Source of the DNA: Holothuria scabra
Lineage: Eukaryota; Echinodermata; Holothuroidea; Aspidochirotida; Holothuriidae
Direction of reading: 5' to 3'
Assembly (NCBI GenBank): GCA_037179385.1
Contig: CM074179.1
Location: 4,464,001 to 4,528,000, forward strand
Length of the DNA: 64,000 bases
Below the pieces are notes generated by a model. That model had not been told where the DNA came from. It saw only the letters and a program-made list of their open reading frames with translations, and did no database searches. Of this stretch, positions 45,333 to 56,424 are shown piece by piece. The translations under genes were made by a program, and so were the position numbers. Positions within the stretch are counted from its first letter, which is position 1; the number at the start of each line of letters is the position of its first letter.

Positions 45333-46400
45333 ATGGCCCCTTTAATCGGCCTTTTGGCTAAGATCGCTAGCGGAAACTTTCGCAAAAGTGTACATGTACT
45401 TTTTCAAGAAGTTTTCAAGTTTTTGGAAGAGTGTGAGGTTGATATCAAGGAAGCCCTGAACGCTGTACAGAGGTTAACAAGGGGCAAGATTTGACATTAC
45501 CTTCAAATCAAAGGAGCTCAAGAGAAGGCTTTGGGCCAAGTTACAAGATGATTCGAGGGTGGAAGCCAAATCGTACGAGGATATGCCCACCATTGTGACA
45601 ATGGTGTTTGTTCCTGCAGAGGTGGATGATGGAACTGTGCGGTCTATTCTATCCAGATGTGGAAAGTTTGTGGGAAGTCGGCGCCTAAACCACGAAAAGT
45701 TTGGTCAGTTACTGAATAGCAAGAGACAGTTTCAGATCATTCTCGAGATGGACATACCGTCGGCGATCAGAATTGGGGTGCGGAATTGCTGGTCGAGGTA
45801 TTTTGGACAGCCAAAGACGTGTTTAAGGTGTTGTATGACTGGCCACCTATCAGATGGCTGTTCCTCTGTTCGATGCTACAACTGTAATCAGTTCGGCTAC
45901 ACGGCCAAAGGAGGAGGCGGTGTGTGTCATTTGTAAGGAACCGGGGGCACACCCAGCGGCGTTGCCCTACTTCATTCGCCCACAAAGCAAGATCCGTGGA
46001 GGAAGTCGATACTGAGGAAGAGGGGTGGATGCGGTGGAAGCTGAGGCAACGGAGGAGACTGGGACAATGGAGATTCCCGAGACACCGGTGGAGTTTGTCC
46101 GAGGCCACTGAGACAGGCGTAGACCAGGCGAGCGATGGGGAGGTTACCCCAAGCCAGGTTCCAGACACCCCTGTGCAGGGCCTCCACTACCATGGTGGTG
46201 GAGGCGGAAGTTCATCATCCTACCGCCCCTCAGGAAGGGATATTGGTCCAAGGAAGCTGAGAAAGGACACGAGTTGGACAGGGCTGTGCAGGAGGAGGGA
46301 GGGAGGAGGAGTGGGTGACTGTCTCTGGGAAATGGGGAAGCAAAAGGGCGTCTTCCGTAACCCAGGATGGAGCAACGACTAAGGCAAAGAAGGGTTCGCA
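45333..46400 (+). pseudogene. LINE-B ORF1 (CCHC gag-like)
   Basis: From an ATG at 45333 the frame reads MAPLIGLLAKIASGNFRKSV, then VFKFLEECEVDIKEALNAVQ, and stops after GKI near 45492. A 1-nt shift gives FDITFKSKELKRR and the frame to 45936 with TIVTMVFVPAEVDDGTVRSI, LNSKRQFQIILEMDIPSAI and RYFGQPKTCLRC. Knuckles are CLRCCMTGHLSDGC (complete), CYNCNQFGYTAKG (Tyr for His, last Cys lost) and, after another shift, CVICKEPG-HTQRRC. The tail is acidic, then Gly-rich. The plan parallels LINE-A ORF1 at low identity. Bases 45346-45365 are identical to nucleotides 9-28 of U2 snRNA as I know it. The role as RNA-binding gag-like protein is inferred. Confidence 0.75.
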
Positions 46401-46816
46401 GGCCTCAGTTCAGGTTCGGGAGTTTATAGTAGTTCTCAGTTTATAGCGAGCTTGTGTCTCACGTGAAAGGGGCGCACGGCCGGGAATCTGTTCCGGAGTC
46501 CCGTGCTCATCGTCAGCCTGCAGAGTGTCGTGTAATAATCCCAAGGAATGGCTGGATCACTTGTGTTGTGTGCATCCTCATTTCATCTTGGAGTTGTGAC
46601 ACCCGATTCGTTTGGACAACGACAATGGCTTTATCTAAAAATGGACCTCTCTGTTTTTATGTTGATGTGACATTCTGTGTGTTCAGTCTGCTATTTTCCT
46701 TTGTTTGGTTGGGGCTGGTTCTGGGGTGTGGGTGGGGGGTTTTGGTTCCTGGTTCCTCCACCACTGCGTGGCTTCCTTGCGCTAAGTCCTTACGTGGTGT
46801 TTATTGTCGATGCTTT
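46401..46816. other. LINE-B ORF1-ORF2 spacer or 3' flank
   Basis: No supported coding region. The GTGTAATAATCCCAAGGAAT segment (about 46530) resembles 60029-60055 after LINE-C ORF1, so it is probably the end of the LINE-B ORF1 region. G/T-rich sequence follows. Confidence 0.4.
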
Positions 46817-46907
46817 ATACCGCCATTTTGATGACTGTGGGATTCCTGACTCGGCATATCATATACCGCCATTTTGATGACTGTGGGATTCCTGACTCGG
46901 TATATCA
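46817..46907 (+). repeat. 46-bp tandem duplication
   Basis: ATACCGCCATTTTGATGACT and the following 25 bases occur twice in a row with a period of 46 bp (46817-46861 and 46863-46907). One difference is seen (GGCATATC versus GGTATATC). Confidence 0.95.
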
Positions 46908-49230
46908 ATTCCTTGCGCAATTTCCTGAGCGGCACGGACAGTAACTACGAACCTATCATTTCAATGCCTATACCTTTATCATAGGGCACGGTTTTCCTGC
47001 TGTCACAATGTAAGTTTGCTACTACCCATGTAATTAGTTCAAACGGTATATGTTAGAGAAATCTGTCGGCTTTTGAATTCTGTTCTTTTCTTTTCATTGC
47101 AGTTAAAGGCTTTGTCGGACAATTTCCCATTGAGAATGCATTACAAAACCTCATTTACAGAGCTTCCGTAGGTCGCTTTCTTTGCCAGGGCAGAACTTGG
47201 CTGAATATTCATCATCAGCTTTAGTTCAAGCGGTCTTTAAATTGATGTAAAACTTATTTTGATTGGTTACTGTTTTCAGTCGGACCAAGGCATTATCCAG
47301 TCAAATGTCTGTTTAGAAAACATGGTTTTGCTCCTTGTCTTTTCGCGAATTATTAAGTATTGAAGCAAGTAAGTACCATTTTATGCATCTTAGGTACCTT
47401 TAGTTTCGTAGGAATATGTGAAATAAAAACCTAGGACAATTCTATTTTGTGTGGTGGGGGGTTTTCATGTACGGTATGAGTGAATGTACGAAATCTATTA
47501 TTACTATTAAAAGTCCTTACGTTACGTTACTTGAGTTTTGGGGGTACAGAAGGCCTATATAGCCTGGCCTAGGTTGAGTCAGTCGATCTATGCCACCTCA
47601 TACGTCATTGACCTTAGTTTTCATTTCATACAATATTTTGTATTCTTGATGACCATAGTGAGTGAAATGCAGTCTGTCTTGGTGTCAGTTAATATCCATG
47701 GCCTGGATAACTGAATGGTGTATAATTTATTTAGGGTGACCTACAGAAGGGCCATACACTGCAAGACCCCCAGAGCCCATGAAGGCCCCCTAGAGGCTGT
47801 TAGTGTTATATTAGGAACACAACCAGGGCTCCGTGCACAGGTTTAGGAACACATACAAAAGAACTATCCATGATATGTTTTTTTCTTTTTAAGTATGACG
47901 GCAGTAGGCCTACTCAAAATTGCCTAGGCCTAATTGCAGAATACCCCCGCAAGAACAGAGCTCCCTTTTCAACAGGCTACTGGGCTATGCAGTCACTCAC
48001 TCAGTTGACTGCGTATCCCCGTAGCCTCTCAAAATCAGCCTTCATCCCGAAATTCCGACTGCGTAGCCCCGTAGCCTTCTAAACGATAGTAACATTTTTA
48101 TTCTACAGTAGGCTAGATCTAGTCTGACTGCATATCCTCGTAGCCTCTTAAAACTATTGTCGTTCTCAAATTAAGCTTATACCGAAATTCCTTCTAAAAT
48201 ATACTTGACACTTTTATTCTAATTGTAGTCTGACTGCGTATTCTTGTAGGCCTAGCCCCTTATAAATATATCCCGAAAATGTTTTCAGTTAAAGGGGATA
48301 CTAGACTGTATGGGAATTTGTATTGAATTTTACTCAGGACTTAGTAATGATTTTCAATCTAGTCTGTATCTCCTTCATTTAAAATGCAGTAAATGGTTAT
48401 GTGCAATAATGAGCGCCACTGTGTAGCCTGCTGTTTTTCCCGGCTTACTTTTGCTATGCGGGGTATTCTGCAATTACTCCATTGCAAATACTGTAGGCCT
48501 AACATTAGAGAGGCTGTTACATTACAACTTGGATAGTGCTTGAACAAGGTCCTATCATGACCCCCTTCCTAATCATATTTCTATATACTCTGGCCTTAAG
48601 AAACAGATTTAATGTCAAGCCCCATGACTGACAAGTCATAAGTTCACCTCTGCATGGCTTAAATGTTTTTTATAACCTAATATTAGTCCTTTTACCCAAT
48701 GCTGTCCGTGTTGATTTTAAAGCTTTCCACAAATTTGCAATATAAAAATCCCCTCAGGTGACAATAAAGTTTATAAACCGCTAGGAAAGATAATGGATAA
48801 ATCCGTCATTAGCAGCTTCAGTGGGAACAGGAATTTGGATTACTTCGTGTAACTAGTGCAGCCAGGGATTTGCAGGTCTTCAGTTAAGCCCCAACTCCTA
48901 CCTCATCCTTTACTTTGATAAATGCTGTGTCCTAACAGCATAGGGGTTATTATTCCTGGGAGGATGAGCCATTTTATTCTAATGGAAACTGGTATAAAAT
49001 GAGAACAGTGGGGGATATCCAAAAGTTACAGCAAGCAAAGCTTGTATTGCCCTGAAATCTGTGGGTGGGGTTTCAGTCATCCCAGTGCGCATGTTAATGT
49101 TATTCCATGGAAGAAACAAGATTTACTACTTGCATTCTACATGAGGGTAATTGGGCAGGTAGGAAGCAGAAACAAATGTGAATAATCAATCAATTAATTG
49201 TATGTTTGATCTATCCCATTTTCAGAAACA
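46908..49230. other. Non-coding; irregular repeat cluster at 48.0-48.26 kb
   Basis: No long frame. Four irregular copies of a TGACTGCGTATCCCCGTAGC-like unit followed by CTCTNAAA lie at 48005, 48056, 48124 and 48230. Two possible splice acceptors are present (TTTTCATTGCAG at about 47101 and CCCATTTTCAG at 49225). The second stands 5 bp before the ATG of the next gene, so parts of this stretch may be 5'UTR and intron (inference). Confidence 0.4.
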
Positions 49231-51970
49231 ATGAAGTTAAGGACACGTCAATTGGATGTGAATTATTCCAAACTACATAATGGTTCACCTTTGAAGCTGA
49301 GTTTGAATTCAAGGGAAATCAAGAAGACTTGGTCAACTAAAACTTTGCTTAGTTAGTAGATCAAAGGCAGACTGATGGAGTAAGAGGAGTTGAAGTTCAC
49401 TATCCTGGATGGAGCAGGTCTTTTGATGAGTGGCGCAAGGAGAATGAGATTGTAGATATCCCTCATCAAGCTTTTACAAGCAGTGGAGAGGACTTCTTTG
49501 AGTTTACCCTCTTGCATCCTATTAAGGAAAAACTAAATTGTGCAAGGAAAAAGGACAACGAAATTTCTATCCACATACCCGTACAGAAGGAGTGTTTTGA
49601 TTTGTTCACCACCAAGCACAATCTAGTATCTTCACAGAAGGCAGCTCGTAGCTTTTACTCCTTCCGTGACACAAAGCACGCCAAGATTACTTTTTTTAAA
49701 GGCTGATGGTACCGAATAATCAATAAAGCTGGTGACTTTGCATACATTAACTTTGATAGCTTACAGATCTGGATTAAAGAAAGACCCTGTATAGAAGAAT
49801 ACTCTGTAGACGGACAGCTTCAGCTCACACATGGTGGCTTTCATGCTGTTATTCGGTTTGTTGCTCTGAAAGGCAACCGTTTTGGTCATGATATGTTGAA
49901 GTAACATAAAGTGACTAGTTTGATGTACTCTGGGTCCTTACAGTACTGTTGAATTGGCCGTGACATACAGTAGCAATGGCTAACATAGTTGTAGCACTTT
50001 TGCTTTGTTTTCTTTTGCTGATGAATACAGCAATTGCATTACCATGGAAAGACAGACATCTGGTACATCAACATTAATATGCACAAGTTGTATACATTAC
50101 TTGATGATGGAGAACATGAATTCCATGACATAGAAGGTTCTCGGATTGTGTTGGAGAAACTCTTAGCATCTGCAAGCGTTAACATTGAGTTCATTGATAA
50201 GGAAAATGCATTAGGGAGACTTCACAGCAAAATCAAGCACTTGTTTTCAAACTTAAAAGAGTAAAGTTAAAAAAGGCGGTAAAAGTAAGTTTCTCTTTTT
50301 GGAAAAGTGGCAAAAAGAGGACTACAAATTGAGTGTTGGCTGTATGAAGAGAAAGCTTGAATTTGAGGTAGAGGAACAACGAAAATTGAGACAAGATTGC
50401 AGAAAAGACAAAAAGTCACAAAGAACAGGAAATCACTAGCTTGAAACGAAAGCAGCAGTCCCTGAAAAACTTTACCAGTCGTGTGGTAAAAAGAAAATAC
50501 ATGTACTACAAAACAAAAAAGAAAACCTATTCCAGGGCGTGGATTAGACAGATGAAATTACGACTTGCAGAAAGTATCAATGATGCCGCCTCGTATATGA
50601 ATCAAATTGGAGTGAAACCTGTGTTGGTGGTTGCAAAAGATGAGTACGGCAATGAAATAAAGATGGAATGGACTGTCCCAAGGAACCCATGTGAAGGCAA
50701 AAGGATAAATCTTGACGAAGTCATATACAGGAAAGATCGCCTCTTATATCAGACTTTGCCTGCAAAGAATTGTCACTTTTATCAGCAGACCTCCCATCTC
50801 TGAAAGTAGTGAAGAAACGATCAGCCATGTTGAATAGTTTGTTCAATATTAAACATTTGCCAAATGATAAGGGTGTCTGTGAGCCACTTGAGAGCAAATT
50901 GAATTGGTTGATTTCACAACTTATTGTTAAGGAAAGTGTGACCAAAAAAAATAAGATTCTGCCAAGTCATATTAAGGTGACACTGTCAGGTGATGGTACG
51001 TGCATAGGGAAAAGATACCACGTTATAAATATGACATGCTCTTTATTGCTTGTAGATGGAAGTCTCTCTGGTAATCATGTTTTGCACATCCTTCATAAAC
51101 CTGAAAAATATGATGACCTTAGGTCCACACTTGAAGGCCTGGTGGAAGACTGTGCTAGACTTACCTCAATCACAGTGAAGGGGAAAACATACTCACTAGA
51201 GTATGTGTTAGTTAAATTGTATTCCAGATGTGCTTCATTTATTCCTGAGAATCTCTGACCAGTTGGTTAATCAATTAATTGCAGAGCTACGTTCATTGGA
51301 CAACCTTTGAAAAAATGTAAAAGACTTGAATAGATCAAAAGCCCAAAATATTACAGCATTTGAAGACTATATCAGTAGTGTTGGAATTAAATGGAAATTT
51401 TATGTTGACAAAGCCACAGGCACTATATCATGCAGATATTTTACAGGTCCTGAGCATGTGACCATCCAAAACAGTATCGGTTTGGACAAACTTATCCCGG
51501 GACACCCCAAGTTAAGCAGCATTTCTTTACCATGGCAGAATTTTAGATCTAAGGATGCTGTTGATGTAGAGTCACTATCTGTTAAGTGTAAGGAATGGGT
51601 ACAACTGTATGTAAGAACCCATTAAGCCAAAGATGTTACCCCATACATGCATATATTGATGTATCATGTGCCAGAAGCAATTCGTATTCATGGTGATATT
51701 AATATCTTTTCCCAACAAGGAATGGAAAAAATGAATGACAGTGGTACGTCTTGGTACTTTCGGTCATCAAATCACAATGGGATAGGTGCACTTCAACAGG
51801 TTATGATGAAGCAAAACCGGGTTGATTACCTGGGTGTTACATGCCAACGAGATGTGAAATTTACTGTTACTTGTAGTGTTTGTCATACTGATGGTCATAG
51901 CAAGCGTACATGTAAAAAGAACAAAGCTAGCGAAAAGCTACATAGTAATTTAAACTTTGTTGTAAGGTAG
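49231..51970 (+). pseudogene. Unnamed GDGT-family gene, copy 2
   Basis: I do not recognise a named gene. Blocks in order, in several frames: ATG at 49231 (MKLRTRQLDVNYSKLHNGSP); EVHYPGWSRSFDEWRKENEI (about 49395), like an MBT/Tudor/chromo-barrel core; WYRIINKAGDFAYINFDSLQ (about 49710); a Lys/Glu-rich probable coiled coil (50340-50500); RAWIRQMKLRLAESINDAAS (50545); a core with KVTLSGDGTCIGKRYHVINM (about 50970) and KTYSLEYVL; IPDVLHLFLRISDQLVNQL (about 51225); VTPYMHILMYHVPEAIRIHG (51636); IFSQQGMEKMNDSGTSWYF (about 51705); and a terminal zinc knuckle CSVCHTDGHSKRTC (about 51873). A deletion joins SLEYVL to IPDVL. At least four frame breaks are seen. The role is unknown; a DDE-type transposase is one option (Asp in GDGT, Glu in QQGMEK), a host gene family another. 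Confidence 0.65.
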
Positions 51971-53017
51971 TTATGCTAAACCTCAAATTCTACCCTCTAT
52001 TTTCATTTATTTATATATACTGATCTTTGAAAACAAAGACATGGGCAACTCTGATATTACTGAAGTCAGGTACCCGCAGCCTGAATTTACTTTGTTGCAG
52101 CTCTGAAGCTAGTCACCACTCTTACTTGGTGTATTGGTTTCAATAAAATTATAACTGCCACCCTGCACATACCTGTATATAACGTTACTTATAGACAGTG
52201 TATGGCTACGGGCCCCAAACAGTGTTGGCAAGTTAAAATTGGGCTTCTTTCTAGGAAACTTCTAGGAACTTTCTAGGAAAGTTCTTATACAAAGACTAGG
52301 CCTTACTGGGAAAAAAAAATTAGAAAAAAATGATTTTCAAGTACACGATAATGATGATATATGCACTACGCAGTTGTGCATATGATATGTGGGCATAAAT
52401 TGTTGTGGATGACTTACAGTACTATACTAGATTATTGAATACAATAACTGACATTTGAAAGGTGGGCAGTAGAATTTTATCGTTGGATTGATCTGGAAAA
52501 CTTTAGTGTATTGACAACCGACTATGTACAAGCAAAGAAATAGAGATGTTGTTGTAAACATAATAATATATTCAACTTGGAAAAGAACATTAATTCAAGC
52601 TGTTGAGCTCACAAAAATGATTTTCATGAATGGCACTCTCAGTTTTACAAATCCTACAGGAATCATTTCTCCAAGGAAAGTGGATTCTAGTGGTGGCTTT
52701 AAGTCAAGAGTCGCAACTCTGCAGTAGAGTTGATTAAATCCGTCCAAGCCTACTTTGAAGGTATAGAAAATAATCGTAGTTCTCAAGTTTGGCAAGTTGT
52801 AATCAGTATTTAGCTACAGTGTGTTTCCTTTTTTCTTCAGGTTTGTCGAACTTACTGAAATTCATTTTGCTACTATTACAGTAGTTGCATACCTGTTCAG
52901 TCAGGGCAATATTTTTACATGCAAAAGTATGGAAAAAGATCAATTTTAATTCATTACAGCAGTTTTGTTGATTATGTAGGTGTTGGATGTTGGTGCAAAG
53001 CCTCTGTATATATGTAT
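51971..53017. other. Non-coding 3' flank
   Basis: AT-rich with no supported frame. A TTCTAGGAAACTTC / TAGGAACTTTCTAGGAAAGT mini-repeat lies near 52250. It may contain the 3'UTR of the preceding gene. Confidence 0.4.
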
Positions 53018-53205
53018 ATACTGTGTGTATAGCTTTGTTACTGTAGTGGACATTTTCTGTCCATAGTTTTGTAAATATCTGTATATTTAGCTTAGTACTG
53101 TAATGAACAAAATTTTCTGTTTGATTTAGCAGTCTGTAAATAGTGTTGCGTTTATGTTTTTGCCCGATCCGGTTTCAGTTTTTGTTTTGTATGTGCCGTT
53201 TCAAT
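53018..53205 (+). mobile_element. Solo LINE-A 3'UTR
   Basis: It matches 43225-43405 nearly base for base (GTGTATAGCTTTGTTACTGT onward), but breaks off at GTGCCGTTTCAATG and lacks the final CACTTAAAAAGCAC. This is a truncated-at-both-ends copy in otherwise unrelated DNA. Confidence 0.85.
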
Positions 53206-54011
53206 GTTTGATATACATTTATCAGGTTTTTCATACTGAAGCTTCAGTTTATTCCATTTTACTGCACTTTTAAACTTTATAACTTTATATCTCTTCAAGA
53301 GTTGTGTGCCTTATGCAGCTTGTACAGATTGACAGGTTAATCAAAATTTTCAGCACAGCTAAGTAAAAGCAGTTTTGTGCTACAGTACATATTTTTTTCA
53401 TGTTCTTCAGGTTTTCATCTTCCTTTTCTCACAAGTTTTAAACTTTATGTAATAGTTGTTATTTAGAAAAAAAAAATTCAGGTTTGCAAAATGAATAAAC
53501 AGGACTTTTTGAAAGTTTGAGCAGCACGGTTCAAGGAATGAAAGCCTGTAAAACTTGATTTAGTTGGACTAACTACACTTCTGTAAGCACCCCTGTCCTT
53601 CCCCGAGGGTATTTAGTCCATCTGCACCCATCGGAAGAATAGTCTTCCTCCTATAAGTCCTTCAACCCTCAACTTCAGCTGCCATCTCCTTGCAACCTAA
53701 GAGATAACGCAAATACCCCTGTTGATAAATGGAATCGTCCAAGTAACTGTCCGCACAGCCCACAGAAATTTCGGTCAAACAAGATGAGTCATCAATTTGG
53801 TCAGAGTTTAAGAGGGTTTTCGGCGTACATTTTAAGCTGGAAGGATTTGATATGTTGGCTGTTCCTTCTCCATGGGGCTTAGGTGGGCTGCACTTGCGGC
53901 CCCTCCGTATGCAGAAGGACCCTTTGTGTCTTTCATTCGTATTTCACCTTGCAATTTAAATGATTCGGGGAATGTTGTCCGTGGTGCTTGTTTTTCCCCC
54001 TTTTCGTCATT
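53206..54011. other. Non-coding, then LINE-B ORF2 leader
   Basis: No open frame or repeat is recognised in 53206-53960. The last 50 bp directly precede the LINE-B ORF2 ATG and may be its leader. Confidence 0.35.
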
Positions 54012-55041
54012 ATGTTAAGTATTTGCACTTTCAATGCTAATTGGTTACGCGACCCCTCGCGTTATTCAGTTTTTCAAAATTTTAAAGTATGATATCCTTT
54101 CTTTACAAGAGACCCCCTTTACTGATGGAAATGACGTGTCCCTTTTTAAAAAGGGAGCGGGCGGTTTATTTTACACCTCTCTCAGCAGCTCGCCTAGATC
54201 TTGCGGGGTGGGTATTTGTTTCAGTCCTTTCTTTAAGGGTTCTGTTTTCCCAGATCAGGATGGACGGGAGGGGGGGGGGGGGGGTCGCATTGTTTCTGTT
54301 TTGGTTTCCCCTTCCGGTTCTCCTGCCTTTCGCGTGTGTAATGTGTATGCCCCTAATGTGCCCTGGGACAGGGTGGCCTTTTTTCGGCGAGCTGTTTATT
54401 TTCTCTCGGGGGGCGGAGACTGTTGGGATTTTAATTGTGTTTCTCATTCTTCCGATAGGTCTGGGTTGTCGAGTAGTACTTCTTGTTTTGCCGGAGTGAG
54501 GAGTTGGGCAGCTTGGTGACGTCCGGGGACCTCAAAGACTGTTGGGCTGTGTCCAACCCGTCCGACCCTGGGTTTATCTGGGAACATCTTGGTAAGGGAC
54601 ATAAGTCTCGATTAGACAGAATCTGCATTCCGTCTAGCTTTTGGGTTGCCAAGTTTTTTGTCCAAAATTTTTCCCTTTCCGACCATTAGCCCGTCGGCGC
54701 TTTGTTTACTGCTGAGGGGCTCGTTCCGGACAGGGGGGGGGGGGGGGGGTGGAAGTGTAATGTTTCCGTTTTGCATGATGAGGTGTTTATTTTTAAGTAT
54801 TTTTAGTTTTTTTAATTTTAGGTATCATTTTCATTTATGGCAGACTCTTCCGGGATTTCCCTCAGCAATTGGCTGGTGGGAGAATCTTAAGGACAGGGCG
54901 AAGCGCCTGATTATTCGGCACAGTGTCCGTTTGACCCAGGCCAGGCGGGCCCGCCTTGAAACTTTACGTGCTTGCGATCGTGCTTCTGAGAAGGAGTTGG
55001 GGGACCTGTTGGATGAGGCGGGGCGGTCATTCGGTCGAGGG
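54012..55041 (+). pseudogene. LINE-B ORF2, endonuclease domain
   Basis: It starts MLSICTFNANWLRDPSRYSV, equivalent to the LNVNG start of LINE-A. Then, in a shifted frame, come DILSLQETPFTDGNDVSLFK (Glu of the QET motif), VCNVYAPNVPWDR, and a GDFN equivalent damaged to GGDCWDFNCV (about 54415). SRLDRICIPSSF and FSLSDH (about 54605-54690) follow. Two long G runs (54270-54283, 54726-54740) add shifts. The region ends in a helical linker (LIIRHSVRLTQARRARLETL). A hAT element splits it at 55042, and the reading resumes at 56457. Confidence 0.8.
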
Positions 55042-55240
55042 CAGGGTTGGGTTTGCCGGAAAAACCCTGTTTTTTTCTGGGGCAGCGGTAAAAACTGGTA
55101 AAAAACTTGGGTTGCTGTAGCCCATCACACATGATGAATAATTCACATAGAGTTGTTTACATGACTAAAAACACAATGCAACATATAGCGTATACACTTC
55201 TTTGTAGTGATACAGTTTGTCTTAGCTGTCTTAGCTGTCT

Positions 55241-55242
<2 letters not shown>

Positions 55243-55286
<44 letters not shown>
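55243..55286 (+). repeat. (AT)22 microsatellite
   Basis: Forty-four bases of perfect AT dinucleotide, just upstream of the Penelope-like coding fragment and inside the hAT element. Confidence 0.97.
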
Positions 55287-55289
<3 letters not shown>

Positions 55290-55314
55290 ACTAACCTTCC
55301 CTCCCCTGGCTTTT

Positions 55315-55770
55315 TCACATGCAGAAAGAAGTGTGACCTTTGTCAAAACTATTCTTCAAGTTCTCGCACTTTTTTCTGCACCGCCACCGGGCGTACTTAT
55401 TCAATTAAGCAGAACAGAACATGTCTTGTATTACTAAGAAGTTATTTATTTGTTAACTTGTACGAGATGTAATGTTCAATATGTTGGTTCTACCTCTACC
55501 CAATTTAAGGTAACATTCCGTAACCATAAATCTCACATGCTAACTAATAAGCAAACTTGCGTTGTAGCTACCCATTACAATCAAAGTCCCCATCAATTGA
55601 CCGATTTTGCCTTCCTTCCCATTGAAAGCATCACTGATACCATGGAAACCAACAAAAAACTCCTCATCCGTGAAATCTACTGGACTGCTCAATTACGCAC
55701 AATATACCCTTACGGCCTTAACAAAAGAAATGAGCTTGCTTCCAAAAAGCGTAAAAATTTTGCCCCTTAG
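55315..55770 (+). pseudogene. Penelope-like element, GIY-YIG endonuclease end
   Basis: The first frame reads CDLCQNYSSSSRTFFCTATG and then RTYSIKQNRTC, the Cys-containing region that precedes the endonuclease in Penelope-like elements. After a frameshift near 55440 comes LLTCTRCNVQYVGSTSTQFK, with the YVG half of GIY-YIG and the CxxC inserted between the two Tyr motifs as in this group. FRNHKSHM, THYNQSPHQLTDF and REIYWTAQLRTIYPYGLNKR follow and end at a stop at 55770. The endonuclease would nick target DNA for insertion. The reverse transcriptase part is absent: the copy is 5'-truncated. It lies in a hAT element, presumably as a nested insertion. Confidence 0.85.
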
Positions 55771-55828
55771 ACGGTTAGGTATGGTACAAGTAGTTTTATG
55801 TGTTCATTGTTGTAGCTGTTAGATTCAA

Positions 55829-55855
55829 CTGAGGAAGGTCGAAGACCGAAACGTT
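55829..55855 (+). ncRNA. Hammerhead-like motif (possible)
   Basis: CTGAGGA, one A, GGTC-GAA-GACC and GAAA follow each other 58 bp after the Penelope-like stop. This is the layout of a hammerhead core (CUGANGA, stem II, GAAA) with one extra A before stem II. Hammerhead ribozymes are known in Penelope-like elements. Stems I and III are not convincing here, so activity is doubtful. Confidence 0.4.
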
Positions 55856-55923
55856 TTGAATTATTATCTAGCGGAGCTGCAAAGTTGTGTTTCTTGCTAT
55901 TTGTGTTTTTTGTTTATACTTTC

Positions 55924-55942
55924 TTCTCTCTCTCTCTCTCTC
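55924..55942 (+). repeat. (TC)n microsatellite
   Basis: A pure CT run of 19 bases inside the hAT element. Confidence 0.9.
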
Positions 55943-56400
55943 GGTCTTGATCTGTTCTGCCTCGGTAGCAAGAATATTTACAAAGAACGTGAACTAAAAA
56001 CAGCTACAGCTGTGCACAACCTATTAGTTTTTGGAGTTCAGACGTTTTTACATATTATATTATATATATACAGTATCAGTACAGAACAGTATACAAAGCA
56101 GTTTTGAACTGAAATTTCTTTGCCTTAATGTTTAGCTCAATACAATGTGAAAATTGATCATTTATATCACAGGTGAGAGAATAATATACAGTTAGGTGTC
56201 AATCTTCATAACTAGAATGTGACACAAGTCACTAAAAATCCATCCAGATCCTTACATGGTAAACTTAATAGCCTAAAACGGTCAGTCTTGATGTAAAATA
56301 ATGATTTTCATCCTTGAGCCCTGAAAAAGTAAGAAAAAGTTGTTACTTAAAACATTTTATTCAATGTAGCAGAGTAGGTTTCAAGCCTGTTTTTACCTGG

Positions 56401-56424
56401 GCGGTTTTTACCGATAAAAACCGC
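56401..56424. repeat. Perfect hairpin in hAT right end
   Basis: GCGGTTTTTA and TAAAAACCGC are exact inverse partners around CCGA. With the GGTAAAAAC units of the left end they make up the subterminal repeats of the hAT element, the usual places for transposase binding. Confidence 0.85.
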
